Origin: Perca fluviatilis
Lineage: Eukaryota; Chordata; Actinopteri; Perciformes; Percidae
Direction of reading: 5' to 3'
Length of the DNA: 64,000 bases
Assembly (NCBI RefSeq): GCF_010015445.1
Contig: NC_053126.1
Span: 20,402,669 to 20,466,668, forward strand
Part shown: one piece after another, positions 37,788-48,270 of the stretch
Numbering within the stretch: the stretch's first letter is position 1
How the letters are laid out: each line of letters begins with the position of its first letter
Made by a program: the position numbers and the translations under genes
Notes under the pieces: model-generated
The model's input: the letters and a program-made list of their open reading frames with translations, nothing else
Databases searched by the model: none
What the model was told of the DNA's origin: nothing

Positions 37788-38425
37788 AACTTAAGTACAT
37801 TTACTTAAGTAGTGAACATAGTATATTTATGGTTCTTGCTTTTCAGTATTTCCATTTTTGCTTCTTTATATTTGTATCTCACTACATTTCAGAGGAAATA
37901 TATATATATTTTTTTTTACCCCACTGTTATATTTTACACACAGCTATAGTTACTTTTAATTAACTTTAGTTTTTGGGTACAAAATGCAAGTACAGCCTCT
38001 AAAATGTAATGCCGATTTTAGTGGTAAATAGAAATAGACACTTCACGATGCTACCACATTGAGTGTTACACCATTATATATCAGTAATAGTAATCCATTA
38101 ATAATAGTAATGCATTACAACATAATAATATAACACTGTAAAGGGGCCATCTATGAAATGGAATTTTAATGAGTGCAGCAGAGCGGTGAGTTTGGGACTG
38201 TGCATTTATTCTGAATTAATCAAGACAGCAGGTGAACATAAACCACATGTTAGCTAGCATCACCAGCTAATTAAAGTGGGAGCGGATCAGAAAACAGTGA
38301 ATTCTTACTAAAATAAAATGAAATTTAATTTCAAAACAGAGGAAATTAGAAATAAAAGCATCTGTCTGCAGGAGTATTTGTACTGGTTTCACTGCAGTAC
38401 CTAATACAGGATCCGAAATTTACTT
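37788..38425. mobile_element. Diverged ACTTAAGTA-type element fragment
   Basis: CTTAAGTACATTTACTTAAG near the left end and CTCACTACATTTCAGAGG further in match the same family as 33755-35085. The right end is unclear, fading near CAGTACCTAATACAGGATCC (38395-38415). No target duplication. Confidence 0.55.
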
Positions 38426-38470
38426 CTCAGACACTTAAGGGCATCCGCACATGCATTTATCAAAATGCAC

Positions 38471-38493
38471 ACATGCATGCACGCACGCACACA

Positions 38494-38526
<33 letters not shown>
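38471..38526 (+). repeat. Imperfect (CA)n microsatellite
   Basis: CA units interrupted by CG and TA dinucleotides. Confidence 0.93.
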
Positions 38527-38533
<7 letters not shown>

Positions 38534-38837
38534 GATTATGCGTATGCATGCTCAAGCATTAGCTCTTAGGCCCCTTTACCCTTAACCCTCCTTGTGATTT
38601 GACTGTTTGCGTGCTCTGTGTTAAATGGCATTTAAATGCAGAGTATTTTCCTCTGAAGTGGTCCTGAGTATCATATAAACACTTAACTCTTGTTTTCCTT
38701 GAAAGGCGCCTCTTCTTGATTATGGAGGGCCTGAATAAACCGTCACATCCTGATTGGCATATTTAGATTGCAAATGACCAGGAAACAAGTAATCTTAAAA
38801 GTGTTACCACATTCTTTACCAGCTGTATTTTACTTAA

Positions 38838-39352
38838 AGGTCCCATGACATGGTTCTCTTTGGATGTTTTTATATACGCCTTAGTGGTCCCATAATACTG
38901 TATCTGAAGTCCCTTTCCCGAAATTCAGCCTTGGTGCAGAATTACAGCCACTAGAGCCAGTCCCACAATGAGCTTTCCTTAGTATGTGCCATTTCTGTGT
39001 CTGTAGCTATTGAGGAGGAGAGAGGGGGGGGGGCAAGATGGAGAGTGGGGGTGTGGCCTTGACCAACTGCCACTTTGCTTGTTTGAAAGCCATGATGTCT
39101 CTCTCTCTCATGGGTGGGCCAAATTCTCTGGGCGGACAAAGCAGAGAAAGGGGAGGTAACCTTGCTCCTTATGACCTCATAAGGAGAAGATTCCAGATCG
39201 GCTCATCATTTTCTCAAAGGTAGAGCCGGATACCCAGGGCTCGGTTTACACCTATCGCCATTTCTAGCCACTGGAGGACCATAGGCAGGCTGGGGGAACG
39301 CATATTAATGTTAAAAAACCTCATAAAGTGAAATTTTCATGCCATGGGACCT
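38838..39352. mobile_element. TTAA-flanked MITE AGGTCCCATG family, copy A (515 bp)
   Basis: Ends AGGTCCCATGACATGG and CATGCCATGGGACCT with TTAA on both sides (38834-38837, 39353-39356). The interior (GGTGGGCCAAATTCTCTGG, CTTATGACCTCATAAGGAG) matches copy B at 41369-42610 in the opposite orientation. The open frame 39038-39223 and its minus counterpart are element sequence. Confidence 0.9.
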
Positions 39353-39356
39353 TTAA

Positions 39357-39452
39357 TCAACCAACACACTTCATTGCATTGGTTTTTAATTGTTCCTTCA
39401 GCGATCAGATGTCAGGCCTGGAGATGTATGGGCCTTCCGTGTGTGTGTGTGT

Positions 39453-39490
<38 letters not shown>

Positions 39491-41364
39491 ACGCTCTCTC
39501 CTGATTAAGATCTGTTACAGCACACACAACACAGCAATTCAATTATTCAAGTCCTATTCCCATGATAACCAGTGAACTGTACATGAAAGCAGGCCAGTCC
39601 ATGCACCACAGAGCACTATGTGATTAAATATGAACAATCAATCTATCTTTTAAAAAGACTAATTGTTTTTTTTGCTGTCTTCCTTTCTCCTTACACCACT
39701 TAAATGAAAAATGACATCATCATCCAGCATGTAAATTTCCATGTCGTTTTTATTTATGAGTATGAGTCTGTTTGCAGAAGCTTGTTAATAGCTCTCTCAG
39801 TCAAAATGTAAATAAATGCTGGGTAATGTTCCATCCTCTATCCTATATATTTTCCCTCCTTAACACCTCAGTGCTGATATAACACTTACCAAATGTATGT
39901 CCCATACATGAGTACCTAAAGTATAAGTATGAGTATAAATACCTAAATAAACAAATATGCCTATGAAATAAATGAATATGGCTACGAAATAAATTCTGAA
40001 ATAAATAAATGATGCAATAAAATAAATCGAGTCAATATATATATTGATAAATAAAAGGACGTTTTTCAATGGACTACTTTTATTTATTTTAGGGGACTTT
40101 TATTTCTAAATGCCACATTTATTTCACAGCTCCTTTAATTTCCATCTGTTACATTTAAATGAATGGGGCGTGGTTATCTCACAGATTGACACCAAAGCAT
40201 CAGCACGAGAATTAGCTAGCTATCGCACACTGCTGTCCCTCCATCTCCCTCTCCGCTGTTGGAATACTACCTTGCCGCATGGAGAGTGGATGACAGCTTT
40301 GGAGACGGACCTTTGCTTTGTCCATAATCAGTTGATACAAATAAGATATCTGGCCATATCCTATATGATAAGCTAGTTTAAAAGAGGACAGAGGTGGTTT
40401 ATTAAGTAACTTTTCTGGTAATTCATCAATACTTCCTGTTATATAAGAAACCCTTTGGTCAGGCAACCTGCCCGCTTCCAGAAACAAAACACATTATCAG
40501 GCTGACATTATACATTTCAGACTGGATTGTTTTTATCACATGCAACAACAGTGAGGTAACATGCTATGTATCTTTTTTCTGTTAAAGTTCAGGGTATATA
40601 ACAGGATTTAAATTATACATGACATTGCTGATAGTGTGCAATCACAGGAATCATCCTTCCAGTTGCAGCAGGGCCTTAAATGGGGAAGAGTGATTCCACA
40701 GACATCATCTCCCTCTGCCTCCTGCAGCCAATGTGGCAGGCCTTTTAATTGTCTCATTCAGATAACCTGTCCCGCAGGGCTGAGATCGTGGGGTGACATC
40801 TGCTAATCATCTGTCCAGCGCCTTCTATCTGTATCCCTGTCCCTGTCCCTCATTCACACCCACTTTTCACACTCTGTCCTCCTCCATTGGCACTCGCACA
40901 CTCCTACCTATTTCAATTTCAATCTCAACATCCATTTTCATCTTCTTTTCATATCTCTGCATGTGAATGTATTGCTGCAGCATCTTATAACTAGATTGTC
41001 TCTGTCTCTCTCCACCTTCTGTTTTTGACAGGCTGATCATTTAGTGTGATTCAGTTTTGTTGTGATCAACAAAGTGTTACTCTATAGGTGTGTTTGTGTA
41101 TGTATGTGTGTGTGTGTGTGTGTGTCTGTGTGTCTGTGTATAATTTGCACAAACAACCAAACCAGTTTCTCTTCCTACGATTAATACATTAGGGTGATGT
41201 TGATAGACACTATTGTTGCACAATATAGTGCAAATAAGAAATGAAGGAGCTACTCATAGTTAAAAAAAAAGAGTAAAAGTTATTGTTAGCAGTGGGGAGA
41301 CTCCAGGACAAAACAACAAAAAATAAATAATTAAATCTTTGCACAGACATTTGTCTTTTCACTT
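39357..41364. other. Non-coding sequence with simple repeats
   Basis: (GT)n at 39439-39487 and 41101-41126. 39900-40060 is rich in AATAAATGAATA-like units. 40090-40500 includes ATGAATGGGGCGTGGTTATC, recalled from fish interspersed repeats. The overlapping frames at 40110-40376 (plus) and 40212-40487 (minus) are therefore probably transposon-derived; no domain could be named. Confidence 0.45.
39439..39487 (+). repeat. (GT)n microsatellite
   Basis: GT dinucleotides with one TA interruption. Confidence 0.96.
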
Positions 41365-41721
41365 TTAAAGGTCCCGTGGCACTTTATGAGTTTTTGTTAA
41401 CATTAATATGAGTTTCCCCAGCCTGCCTATGGTCCCCCAGTGGCTAGAAATGGCGATAGGTGTAAATCCTGCACTGCCTTTGAGAAAATGAAAGCTCAGA
41501 TGGGTCGATCTGGAATCTCCTCCTTATGAGGTCATAAGGAGCAAGGTTACCTCCCTTTCTCTGCTTTGCCCGCCCAGAGAATTTGGTCCACCCATGAGAG
41601 AGAGACATCATGGCTTTCAAACAAGCAAAGTGGCAGTTGGTCAAGGCCACACCCCCACCCTCCACCTCGCCGCCCCTCTCTCCTCCTTAATAGCTACAGA
41701 CACAGAAATGACACACACTGA

Positions 41722-42493
41722 CTGTACGTACACACCGCCGCCGACTTGAGCTTCTAAAGATACCGGAAGTCATTCATTTTCAATGGAAGCTGGTTTCTCT
41801 CAGCTGCAAAGGAGCGTCAAATCTGTTGGCGTGCGTTTTGGGCGTTTTGGGCGTTTTGAGCGTCCAGAGCGTCAATCAGAAAGTTGAACTTTGGTCAACT
41901 TTATGGTAATGAGCTATGACACGGTTCAGCGGCAAGCAGCGGCAAACGCCAGCAACCAATCGGAATATAGATGTCCTTCGCGCTGGCTGATCCCAGAGAA
42001 ACATACGATGTAAACTTTTGTTCCTACCAAAACATTAGTTCCGTGAAAATGGAGGAAAAGCTCATAATCACCGTTGCTGGGTTCCCCTATCATTTATCAT
42101 ATGACGTTGTTTGCGTATAGGGACCAGTAAACGTTACCTGCCGTCACATGGTCTCTAAACAGTCCGCTCATGGTGAAGTCCTGCACGGATCAACAGCTGC
42201 CGGCTGCTCGCTCTACCTGCATTCTGCGGCTAACGAGCGAGCTAACTGCTAACGGACACCGCTGCGACCAACAAACAATACAAATTCTGTCCTTATATAT
42301 GTAATTTATGAAAGGTTTCTAGTGTCAGTGTATTGGCCGTGCAGTGGCTGCTTGTGCTTTGTCTTCAATCGTGTGTTGAACATGATCGAAGAATGCTGCC
42401 ACGTCAGAGCGTCAAACAACTTCCCTGTACTTTTTGACAAGCGTCCTTGACAGGGCGGCCAGAGCTCAAGTCGGTGGCGGCGTGTACGGACAG
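41722..42493 (+). mobile_element. PIF/Harbinger-like element nested in MITE copy B (772 bp)
   Basis: The terminal inverted repeats are about 32 bp with three mismatches: CTGTACGTACACACCGCCGC on the left, GGCGGCGTGTACGGACAG on the right. Flanks are TGA (41719-41721) and TAA (42494-42496); the uninterrupted copy A has TAA at this site, so a 3-bp TAA duplication with one later change fits PIF/Harbinger. A MADF-like peptide remnant at 42049 supports this. Three GCGTTTTGG-type units lie at about 41842-41869. No DDE nuclease gene, so non-autonomous. Confidence 0.75.
42049..42120 (+). pseudogene. N-terminal MADF/Myb-like remnant of a Harbinger accessory gene
   Basis: ATG at 42049 opens a 23-codon frame beginning MEEKLIITVAGFPYHL before a stop. 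PIF/Harbinger elements carry a second gene for a Myb/SANT- or MADF-like DNA-binding protein. Many such proteins in vertebrates start with Met-Glu-Glu-Lys-Leu and then an Ala-Val-x-x-x-Pro-Leu/Tyr turn. The match is short but placed as expected after the left terminal repeat. The rest of the gene is gone, so only the start was retained in this internally deleted element. Confidence 0.5.
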
Positions 42494-42614
42494 TAAGGAA
42501 AGCTCATTGTGGGTCAAGTTTGAATTTCGGGAAAGAGACTTCAGATACAGTATTAGGGGACCACTAAGGCCTATATAAAAGCATCCAAAGAGCACCATGT
42601 CATGGGACCTTTAA

Positions 42615-44084
42615 GGCTCAGCGTTGTTTTGTTGTCTGTCAGAGATCAGCTGTCACTTTTTTTAATATTTCTGTTTGTATGAGTCCAGTACTGCCTTCAT
42701 TACTCTTTCTGCTGCGGGTTCCTTTTCATTTCTTGTCTCCAGTTTTCACAGCCTAGAGGAGCTTGTATTCAGGCCTTACTGTATATGTCATTGTATGTGT
42801 AATGCATCATGTACATCCCAACTGCGGATGGATGGGAAAGGAAAAACGTGATGGTGGTGGAGGTTGGTGTGAAGCATCCTCCACCTTCCTGCATAAACAA
42901 ATGAGCTTTGCATCTGAACTGACTCTGTGTATTACGTTGTTTATGTGCTTGTACTGCGCTGTGTGCAGGGATGCATGAAGGTATGTACTGTAAAGGCCAG
43001 TGGATGTATACTGTGATAGTTGAGGAATGAACTGCTGTAGTAATTGCATTGAGTGCAGCAGATAAATAAAAGGAAAGTCCATGGGAGCTCTACTTGATAA
43101 CACTAGTGAGACTCGGTAAAGTGGTTGGAAAACATTACACTGCATTGTGCAGACCGTTGTACTGCTTTTTCCTCAGGGATGTCCTCCACTCCTCTACGGT
43201 ATATTACCAAGCTCCATATGGTGCCGTAGCAGAACAGAATGATTTTGCTGTTTGTGTGTGTCTGTGCATGGACATGCAGCCCAAATGAGGTCAAACGATT
43301 GGACTGGCAAAGCCTGAAAGAGCACAACTGTGCATATCATGAAGTAGTATACAGCAGCACATAGCATTTCCATCACATTTCTAATGAATACAGAGAATGT
43401 GAGTTGGCCTTGAGGTGCCATATGGACCAATATATTTCCTAAGGGTCAAGAACACCAAGGGGCTTAATTCTCTCTTCAGATCTCTAATCTTCATTGTGCC
43501 GTTTCCTCTTCACCTCCATTCATCAGCTCTTGTGTTCTGCTCGCCGACACATCCCGTGATAAATGACACTGCACACAGTATATAATTCTGCATGAATCAC
43601 TGCTACTGTTCTCTAACATGGCAGTGAATAGGCACGGGGGAGTGTGCAGCCTTGTCAACTTTGTAGGGAGTTTTTGTTACTGCTCGAGGTAACAGACGTG
43701 GATCTTTTATCATGGTTTCTGTCAGTTTATATTGCAAAAGCAGGATATATCATGATGTACTTGTAGGTGATGTAACAATATATACACAGCTGGATAATAC
43801 TTTCATCCCTTTATTATCTCTGGGTGTATTAGACCATTGTGAGCAATGTTGCAAAACAATAAGAATCACTGATTTATGGCAATATTTAATTTTATAAGAT
43901 GTTGTGTGAATTATGTATAATGTGTTTAATTTGCTGGATTAGCCAAACATTGACATTTCTGTCTGGTTAATTTATCCATTAACAATTTCACTATTCATTT
44001 TACAGAAAATGCATCATATCAGGATACACATTAATATCTTGATATAAAATAATATTTACATGCAAAGATTTTATAATGTATTTA
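42615..44084. other. Non-coding sequence
   Basis: No gene or complete repeat recognised. Frames at 42763-42978, 42807-43145 and 43094-43430 overlap one another on both strands without recognisable domains. Confidence 0.5.
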
Positions 44085-44510
44085 ACTAGTAACTTAAAAG
44101 CCTCATTGAGATTACACATTTTCTTGACAGGCAGCAGCACATTAAACAAAGTGTCAGACATACAACATTTTAAGTTACAGACAATAATATTTCAGATCAC
44201 AGTATAAGTATACCAAAAATAAGACTCATCATATCCTCGATCCCATAGGGCAAATAGCTCAGTCCAAACATACAGCCTGATGTACCTTCCTCCAACTTCT
44301 TCAATCTATTTTTGAAAACACTTAAAGAGACCAGCTCCCTTAGACCAAAATCCGTCTGCAGCAAATTCCAAACTGCGGGGGCAGCATACATAAAAGCACT
44401 TTTTCCCATTTCGAGACAGATGTTGGGGACAGATAGCAAGAGTAAGTCTTGCGAATATGTCACAGAGTGGAGACGGTAGCTTCCAGCATCTTTCAGATGC
44501 ATCCATTTAC
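44085..44510 (-). pseudogene. L2/CR1-like LINE ORF2 C-terminus and 3' tail
   Basis: Minus-strand frame 44197-44502 contains LLLLSVPNICLEMGKSAFMY, AAPAVWNLLQ and LRELVSLSVFKNRLKKLEE. The pattern MGKxAFxYAAPxxWNxLQ then LxxLVSLxxFKxxLK is the usual end of L2/CR1-type ORF2 proteins. Downstream on that strand ATGTGTAATCTCAATGAGGC and AGTTACTAGTTAAATAC resemble the conserved 3' tail of these elements (TAATCTCAATGxGxxT...GTTAAATA). Endonuclease and reverse transcriptase are absent, so it is a 5'-truncated dead insertion. Confidence 0.78.
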
Positions 44511-44654
44511 ATAGAATGGATCATCTGTTTTTGGATTATCGAGTTCATTAAATAGTTCATTAAAAAATGTTAAATCCTATATTGCCATAAAGCCTTTCAG
44601 TAATGTGGCCGGATACAGTTATCCCACAACCTTTTGGGCTTATGGTCTTTATTA
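44511..44654. other. Spacer between LINE fragment and SINE
   Basis: No feature recognised. Confidence 0.5.
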
Positions 44655-44835
44655 AAATGATCCACTTGGGGTGACCTCCAGCTCACCAGGAAGAGCAGTG
44701 CCCCATGTATGCTGAGTACTTGGGAGTGGCCTGGGTTTGAATCCGATCTGTGGCTCCTTGTTGCGTTTTGTCCCCTCTCTCTCCTTTCTTCTCTGTCTAT
44801 CTCCACTATCTAATAAAAATGCATAAAAAAAGCCC
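44655..44835 (+). mobile_element. tRNA-derived SINE, diverged
   Basis: A-box-like CAGCTCACCAGG near 44670-44681, B box GGTTTGAATCC at 44734-44744, then TGTGGCTCCTTGTTGCG, a CT-rich body and AATAAAAATGCATAAAAAAAGCCC. It is the same family as 32641-32823, more diverged. Frames here are not genes. Confidence 0.75.
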
Positions 44836-44896
44836 AATAAAATTTCTTACAAAAAAAGGAGCTTCTTGTGATTGTCGATCAACCTGTTTTATTTGG

Positions 44897-44953
<57 letters not shown>
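44897..44953 (+). repeat. (TAA)n microsatellite, about 19 units
   Basis: Uninterrupted ATA/TAA trinucleotides. The poly-Ile end of the frame 44750-44956 comes from it. Confidence 0.97.
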
Positions 44954-45771
44954 TAACATGCATCTGTTGTCACAATTTATTTGAGTTTCGGCATCTCTAT
45001 CTACCCACTTTTTCCCTCCGGTTTCTTCCTACTGTGTGTTTTTTATAAAAGCAGATTCCCGTCTTTCATTACCATCGGTTGACAGCTTATGTTTTATTTA
45101 TCATGTCCCTGATAAGTAACGCCGCCCAAGCCCTTTCCATCATTAGCTTCACCTGTGCCTGGGCTCTCCTCAGCTAGGGATGCTAATATGGTAGTGATGA
45201 GGTTAGAAACACAACAACCCTGCCTGTATTTGTAACTGCAGGTTGAAGGATGAGACCCAGTCACTAAATCACGTCTGCCATCTTCAGCGTCAGGAGTCCC
45301 TAATTGCCAATCAGGGATAACTAGAGTGTTGCATTGAAGGCTCGCTGAATGTACAAAGTAGACTGGAACCTGGCTCAGACAAATGCTGGTATTCAGGCTT
45401 TTTGGCTGGGGAGAGTCAAGTCTCTGAAAAGGTTTTTTTTTTGTTCTTTGTGTTTTACTGTCTGAGGCTGCACTGTGTGCCTTTGAAGCACACTGTAGGC
45501 TGAGACCCTGACAGGGGCAGTTAGGTCTCCCCCTTTGAAAACTACCAGACTGCTTTTGATGTCTTTTTGTACAGCAGACTCTGAACTATCTTAAGTGTGA
45601 TGCAATCCTTACAGATTGTAGTATTTTCTCTCTGCATTCATGTGTGGGTGTTGCATCATTACAGGGGATTACAGTGATGACTCCTGAGAACAAACAAACA
45701 AACTTTAAGTATGTGTTTTTCTTGCGTCTTATTTAAATAGTTTTGACCATTATTTCTTTTGGTTATGTTAA
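44954..45771. other. Non-coding sequence
   Basis: No gene or element recognised. The block 45080-45310 is balanced in composition and free of repeats; it could be single-copy functional sequence, which only a species comparison would show. Confidence 0.45.
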
Positions 45772-45812
45772 AGGTCCCATGGCATGAAAATTTCACTTTA
45801 TGAGTTTTTTTT
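45772..45812 (+). mobile_element. Terminal fragment of the AGGTCCCATG MITE (copy C)
   Basis: TTAA (45768-45771) then AGGTCCCATGGCATGAAAAT and TTTCACTTTATGAG match the outer ends of copies A and B. The rest of the element is missing. Confidence 0.8.
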
Positions 45813-46505
45813 TTTTTGTGTGCAGTAGCCCAAGCACCACAATGGTCAAGATGATCAAACAGTTTGTTAACAAATTCGCACTTTAAGTTGGTGAGCAAAA
45901 TATGTAATTAACAGGAATGATACAAAACCTACAAAACAAGACATTTGTCTTTAAAGGATAAGGCTTCAACAACAAATTAGTCTCGCATTCAGCACCAAGT
46001 TCCTAAAAAATCTATTAAAAGAGGTCACAAATATATCTATATATAAGACTTTAATTTACTAAAAAAGCAGGGCACTAGTTTTTTGCAAATGTTACTCAAA
46101 CAGGTGAAAATACTGCATTTATTGGGGACTATTTTCAGTGGCGGATTAAAACACATTTGGTGCTCTGGTGAATTTTATGTTGGATTGACAATACTTGTCA
46201 GTAGGATCAAATTATTGTTGTTTTTCATCTTTACCTGGGATTTGTTGACAATAAATAAAATAGAATGTCAAGAGACTTATTCTTGAGAGCAACACACTGG
46301 TAAAACTAAAACTATAGCCAAGTTTTGTTGTTGTTGCTGAAAGACATCCATCTTACATCAGCATAAAAGTGGAGCAAGAGGAGAGAAAATAATAAAACAC
46401 AACCTATCCCCACTTACTGACTACAGTTTCGAATTGTCAGCCAACATGAAGTGACAAACAGAGAGTTGAGCATGAAATCCAAGCGGCCTCCCAAACAGAA
46501 ATTAA
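45813..46505. other. Non-coding AT-rich sequence
   Basis: A T-run follows the MITE end; no gene or complete element in the rest. TTAA at 46502-46505 is the left boundary of the next element. Confidence 0.45.
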
Positions 46506-48266
46506 AGGGTAACTACCGTTTATTTCAACCTGTGAACCGAGCTGCAATGTAACCTAATGGGGCAATTGTGGAGCCTTTTTTTTTTTTTGGTACTGACAGG
46601 CTCAAATTGTTACAAAAAGTGTCTGACAACATTATCGATCTCAGGACGTGACTTTTTGCCCGAAGACAGCGGTGTGGAGAAACGCACAACGAGAAAAAGG
46701 CGTTCAGGTAGTCTGTTGTTACAGAGTAGGCTACAGAAATTAATGGCTTCTGTTATCTAAAAGATTGTCAGTGTAATGGCTCAATATTTAAATGATTTCG
46801 ACAATGTGGATGAGGTTGTTATAATTGGATGGCTGCCCGTATTCATTTGAGCCAGAGTAGGGATGAAGTATACAGATGAAGAGTGGACGAGGGGAGAGGG
46901 AGAGAGAGAGAAAGGCTGCAGCTGCAAACAGTGTTTTGTGCGGTCAATAGGCTATAATACATCCATGGTTTCGTGTTATCTAAAAGATTTTCAATAAAAA
47001 CTATGGTTCGTATTTCCTCATGTCTCACAGCCCTGGGGAAATCCTGACGTGGTAACACAGCGTTGTGTTCGAGGTATATCACTGGACACATCCAGACCAC
47101 AGATATCTGGCAGCAACAGGTCCTACTCCTGACAACGTATTCTTTGGGCATATAGGGGCACAGCACCCATGCGAGCACTACCAATATCCATGCCTTGCAG
47201 GCCTTCAGCCGCTGCTTCACCCTCCTCCGCCTGCTACCTCTTGCTCTCTCGCTCTCTCTCTTTCTCTTCGACCATAACGTTGTAGCCTACTCTGGCTCAA
47301 AGGAATAGCCTACATGTGGTCATCGAACTGTAACAACCTCATCCACATACTAGACAATTTCAAAGATTTTTGGTCACATCAGTCTATTAGACACAAATGC
47401 ATGGGGAAATGGGGCCCAGGTTGAAAAGTTACAGACAGTTTATTAAAGTAGATAGTTTAGAAAGACAATACTGTTCACGTATACAGGCGGGTTCCATCTT
47501 GGGAAAACAGTCCAACCAGTCGAACGACGAATGCCATGCATATATTTTAGTAAACGGATATAATTCATGCACTTCCATGTAATTACATTTCACAAACGTA
47601 ATTCCTATCGGCCCATTAGGAAACCACGGACCATGGGATATTTCAAGTGACAGTTCAGCTCACGTTGCACGGTGTTCGTTGTTCGACTGGTCGTGACTGT
47701 TTTCTAGGGGTGTGCAAAAAAATCGATTCACATTCATAATATTTTTTATTTAAAAAAATAAATAAATAAATTGTATGTCTACTGCAATCACATGCGAAAA
47801 GTAACTACATTTACATACTGTGAATCGTTTTTTGAATCGAGAATCGATTTTGAATTGAATCTTGAGCCTGAAAATCAATATTGAATCTTGACATTTTCTG
47901 AATCGTGCACCCCTACTGTTTTCCCAAGATGGCGCCTGCCTGTATACGTGAACGGTACAGTCTTTCTAAAGTATATTTTTAAGAAACTGTCTGTACGCTT
48001 ACAAAGTTCTCAATGCTTCAGTTTACATGTAGGGACCCTCATTATGCTACCGCAGAAGTGTGGTGCTATTTTGAGCCTTGTTAGTAGTATAGAAATAGCG
48101 ATTTATTTTTACTTTAGCCGTGCCCCGACGACTAGCGGTATAAGCTAATTAGTGGTTTGCGATGAAACTGGACACATTCGATTAGCATGAAAACATATCC
48201 CAGAGAACGGACGAACTCGGACACGTGTTATTAACCCCTAGGTTCATTTTGCGCTGGATTTGTCCT
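46506..48266. mobile_element. Composite foldback DNA element flanked by TTAA (1761 bp)
   Basis: Left end AGGGTAACTACCG after TTAA (46502-46505); right end GCTGGATTTGTCCT before TTAA (48267-48270). The outer ends are not inverted copies of each other, so this may be two overlapping elements. Large inverted arms lie at about 47420-47545 and 47640-48040, sharing GTTCACGTATACAGGC and CTTGGGAAAACAGTC with their complements. A second, shorter inverted pair (GTGGATGAGGTTGTTA and its complement) lies at about 46807 and 47333. A hAT MITE interrupts the right arm. Frames 46843-47220 and 47065-47277 are element sequence. Confidence 0.7.
47705..47915. mobile_element. hAT MITE with perfect 8-bp target duplication (211 bp)
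   Basis: Inverted ends TAGGGGTGTGCA and TGCACCCCTA; flanks CTGTTTTC at 47697-47704 and 47916-47923, identical. The interior has repeated AATCGATT/GAATCGA motifs near both ends. Removing it and one duplication restores the arm of the surrounding foldback element, proving it arrived later. Confidence 0.93.
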
Positions 48267-48270
48267 TTAA

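Larger units (their letters stand above)
41369..42610. mobile_element. TTAA-flanked MITE AGGTCCCATG family, copy B, with nested element
   Basis: Starts AGGTCCCGTGGCAC, ends CATGTCATGGGACCT; TTAA at 41365-41368 and 42611-42614. Opposite orientation to copy A. The alignment to copy A breaks cleanly at 41722 and resumes at 42494, where a second element is inserted. Confidence 0.9.

Noticed and set aside
38471..38526. CRISPR or structured tandem array
   Set aside because: Only a degenerate (CA)n microsatellite; no spaced direct repeats of CRISPR type exist anywhere in the window, which is eukaryotic.
40110..40487. Overlapping frames on both strands as a host gene or transposase
   Set aside because: The surrounding sequence resembles a dispersed fish repeat; neither frame shows a recognisable domain.
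46843..47220. 125-residue minus-strand frame as a transposase
   Set aside because: It lies within the composite foldback element but has no catalytic DDE/D pattern; it ends in low-complexity Ser-Leu sequence from a CT-rich run.
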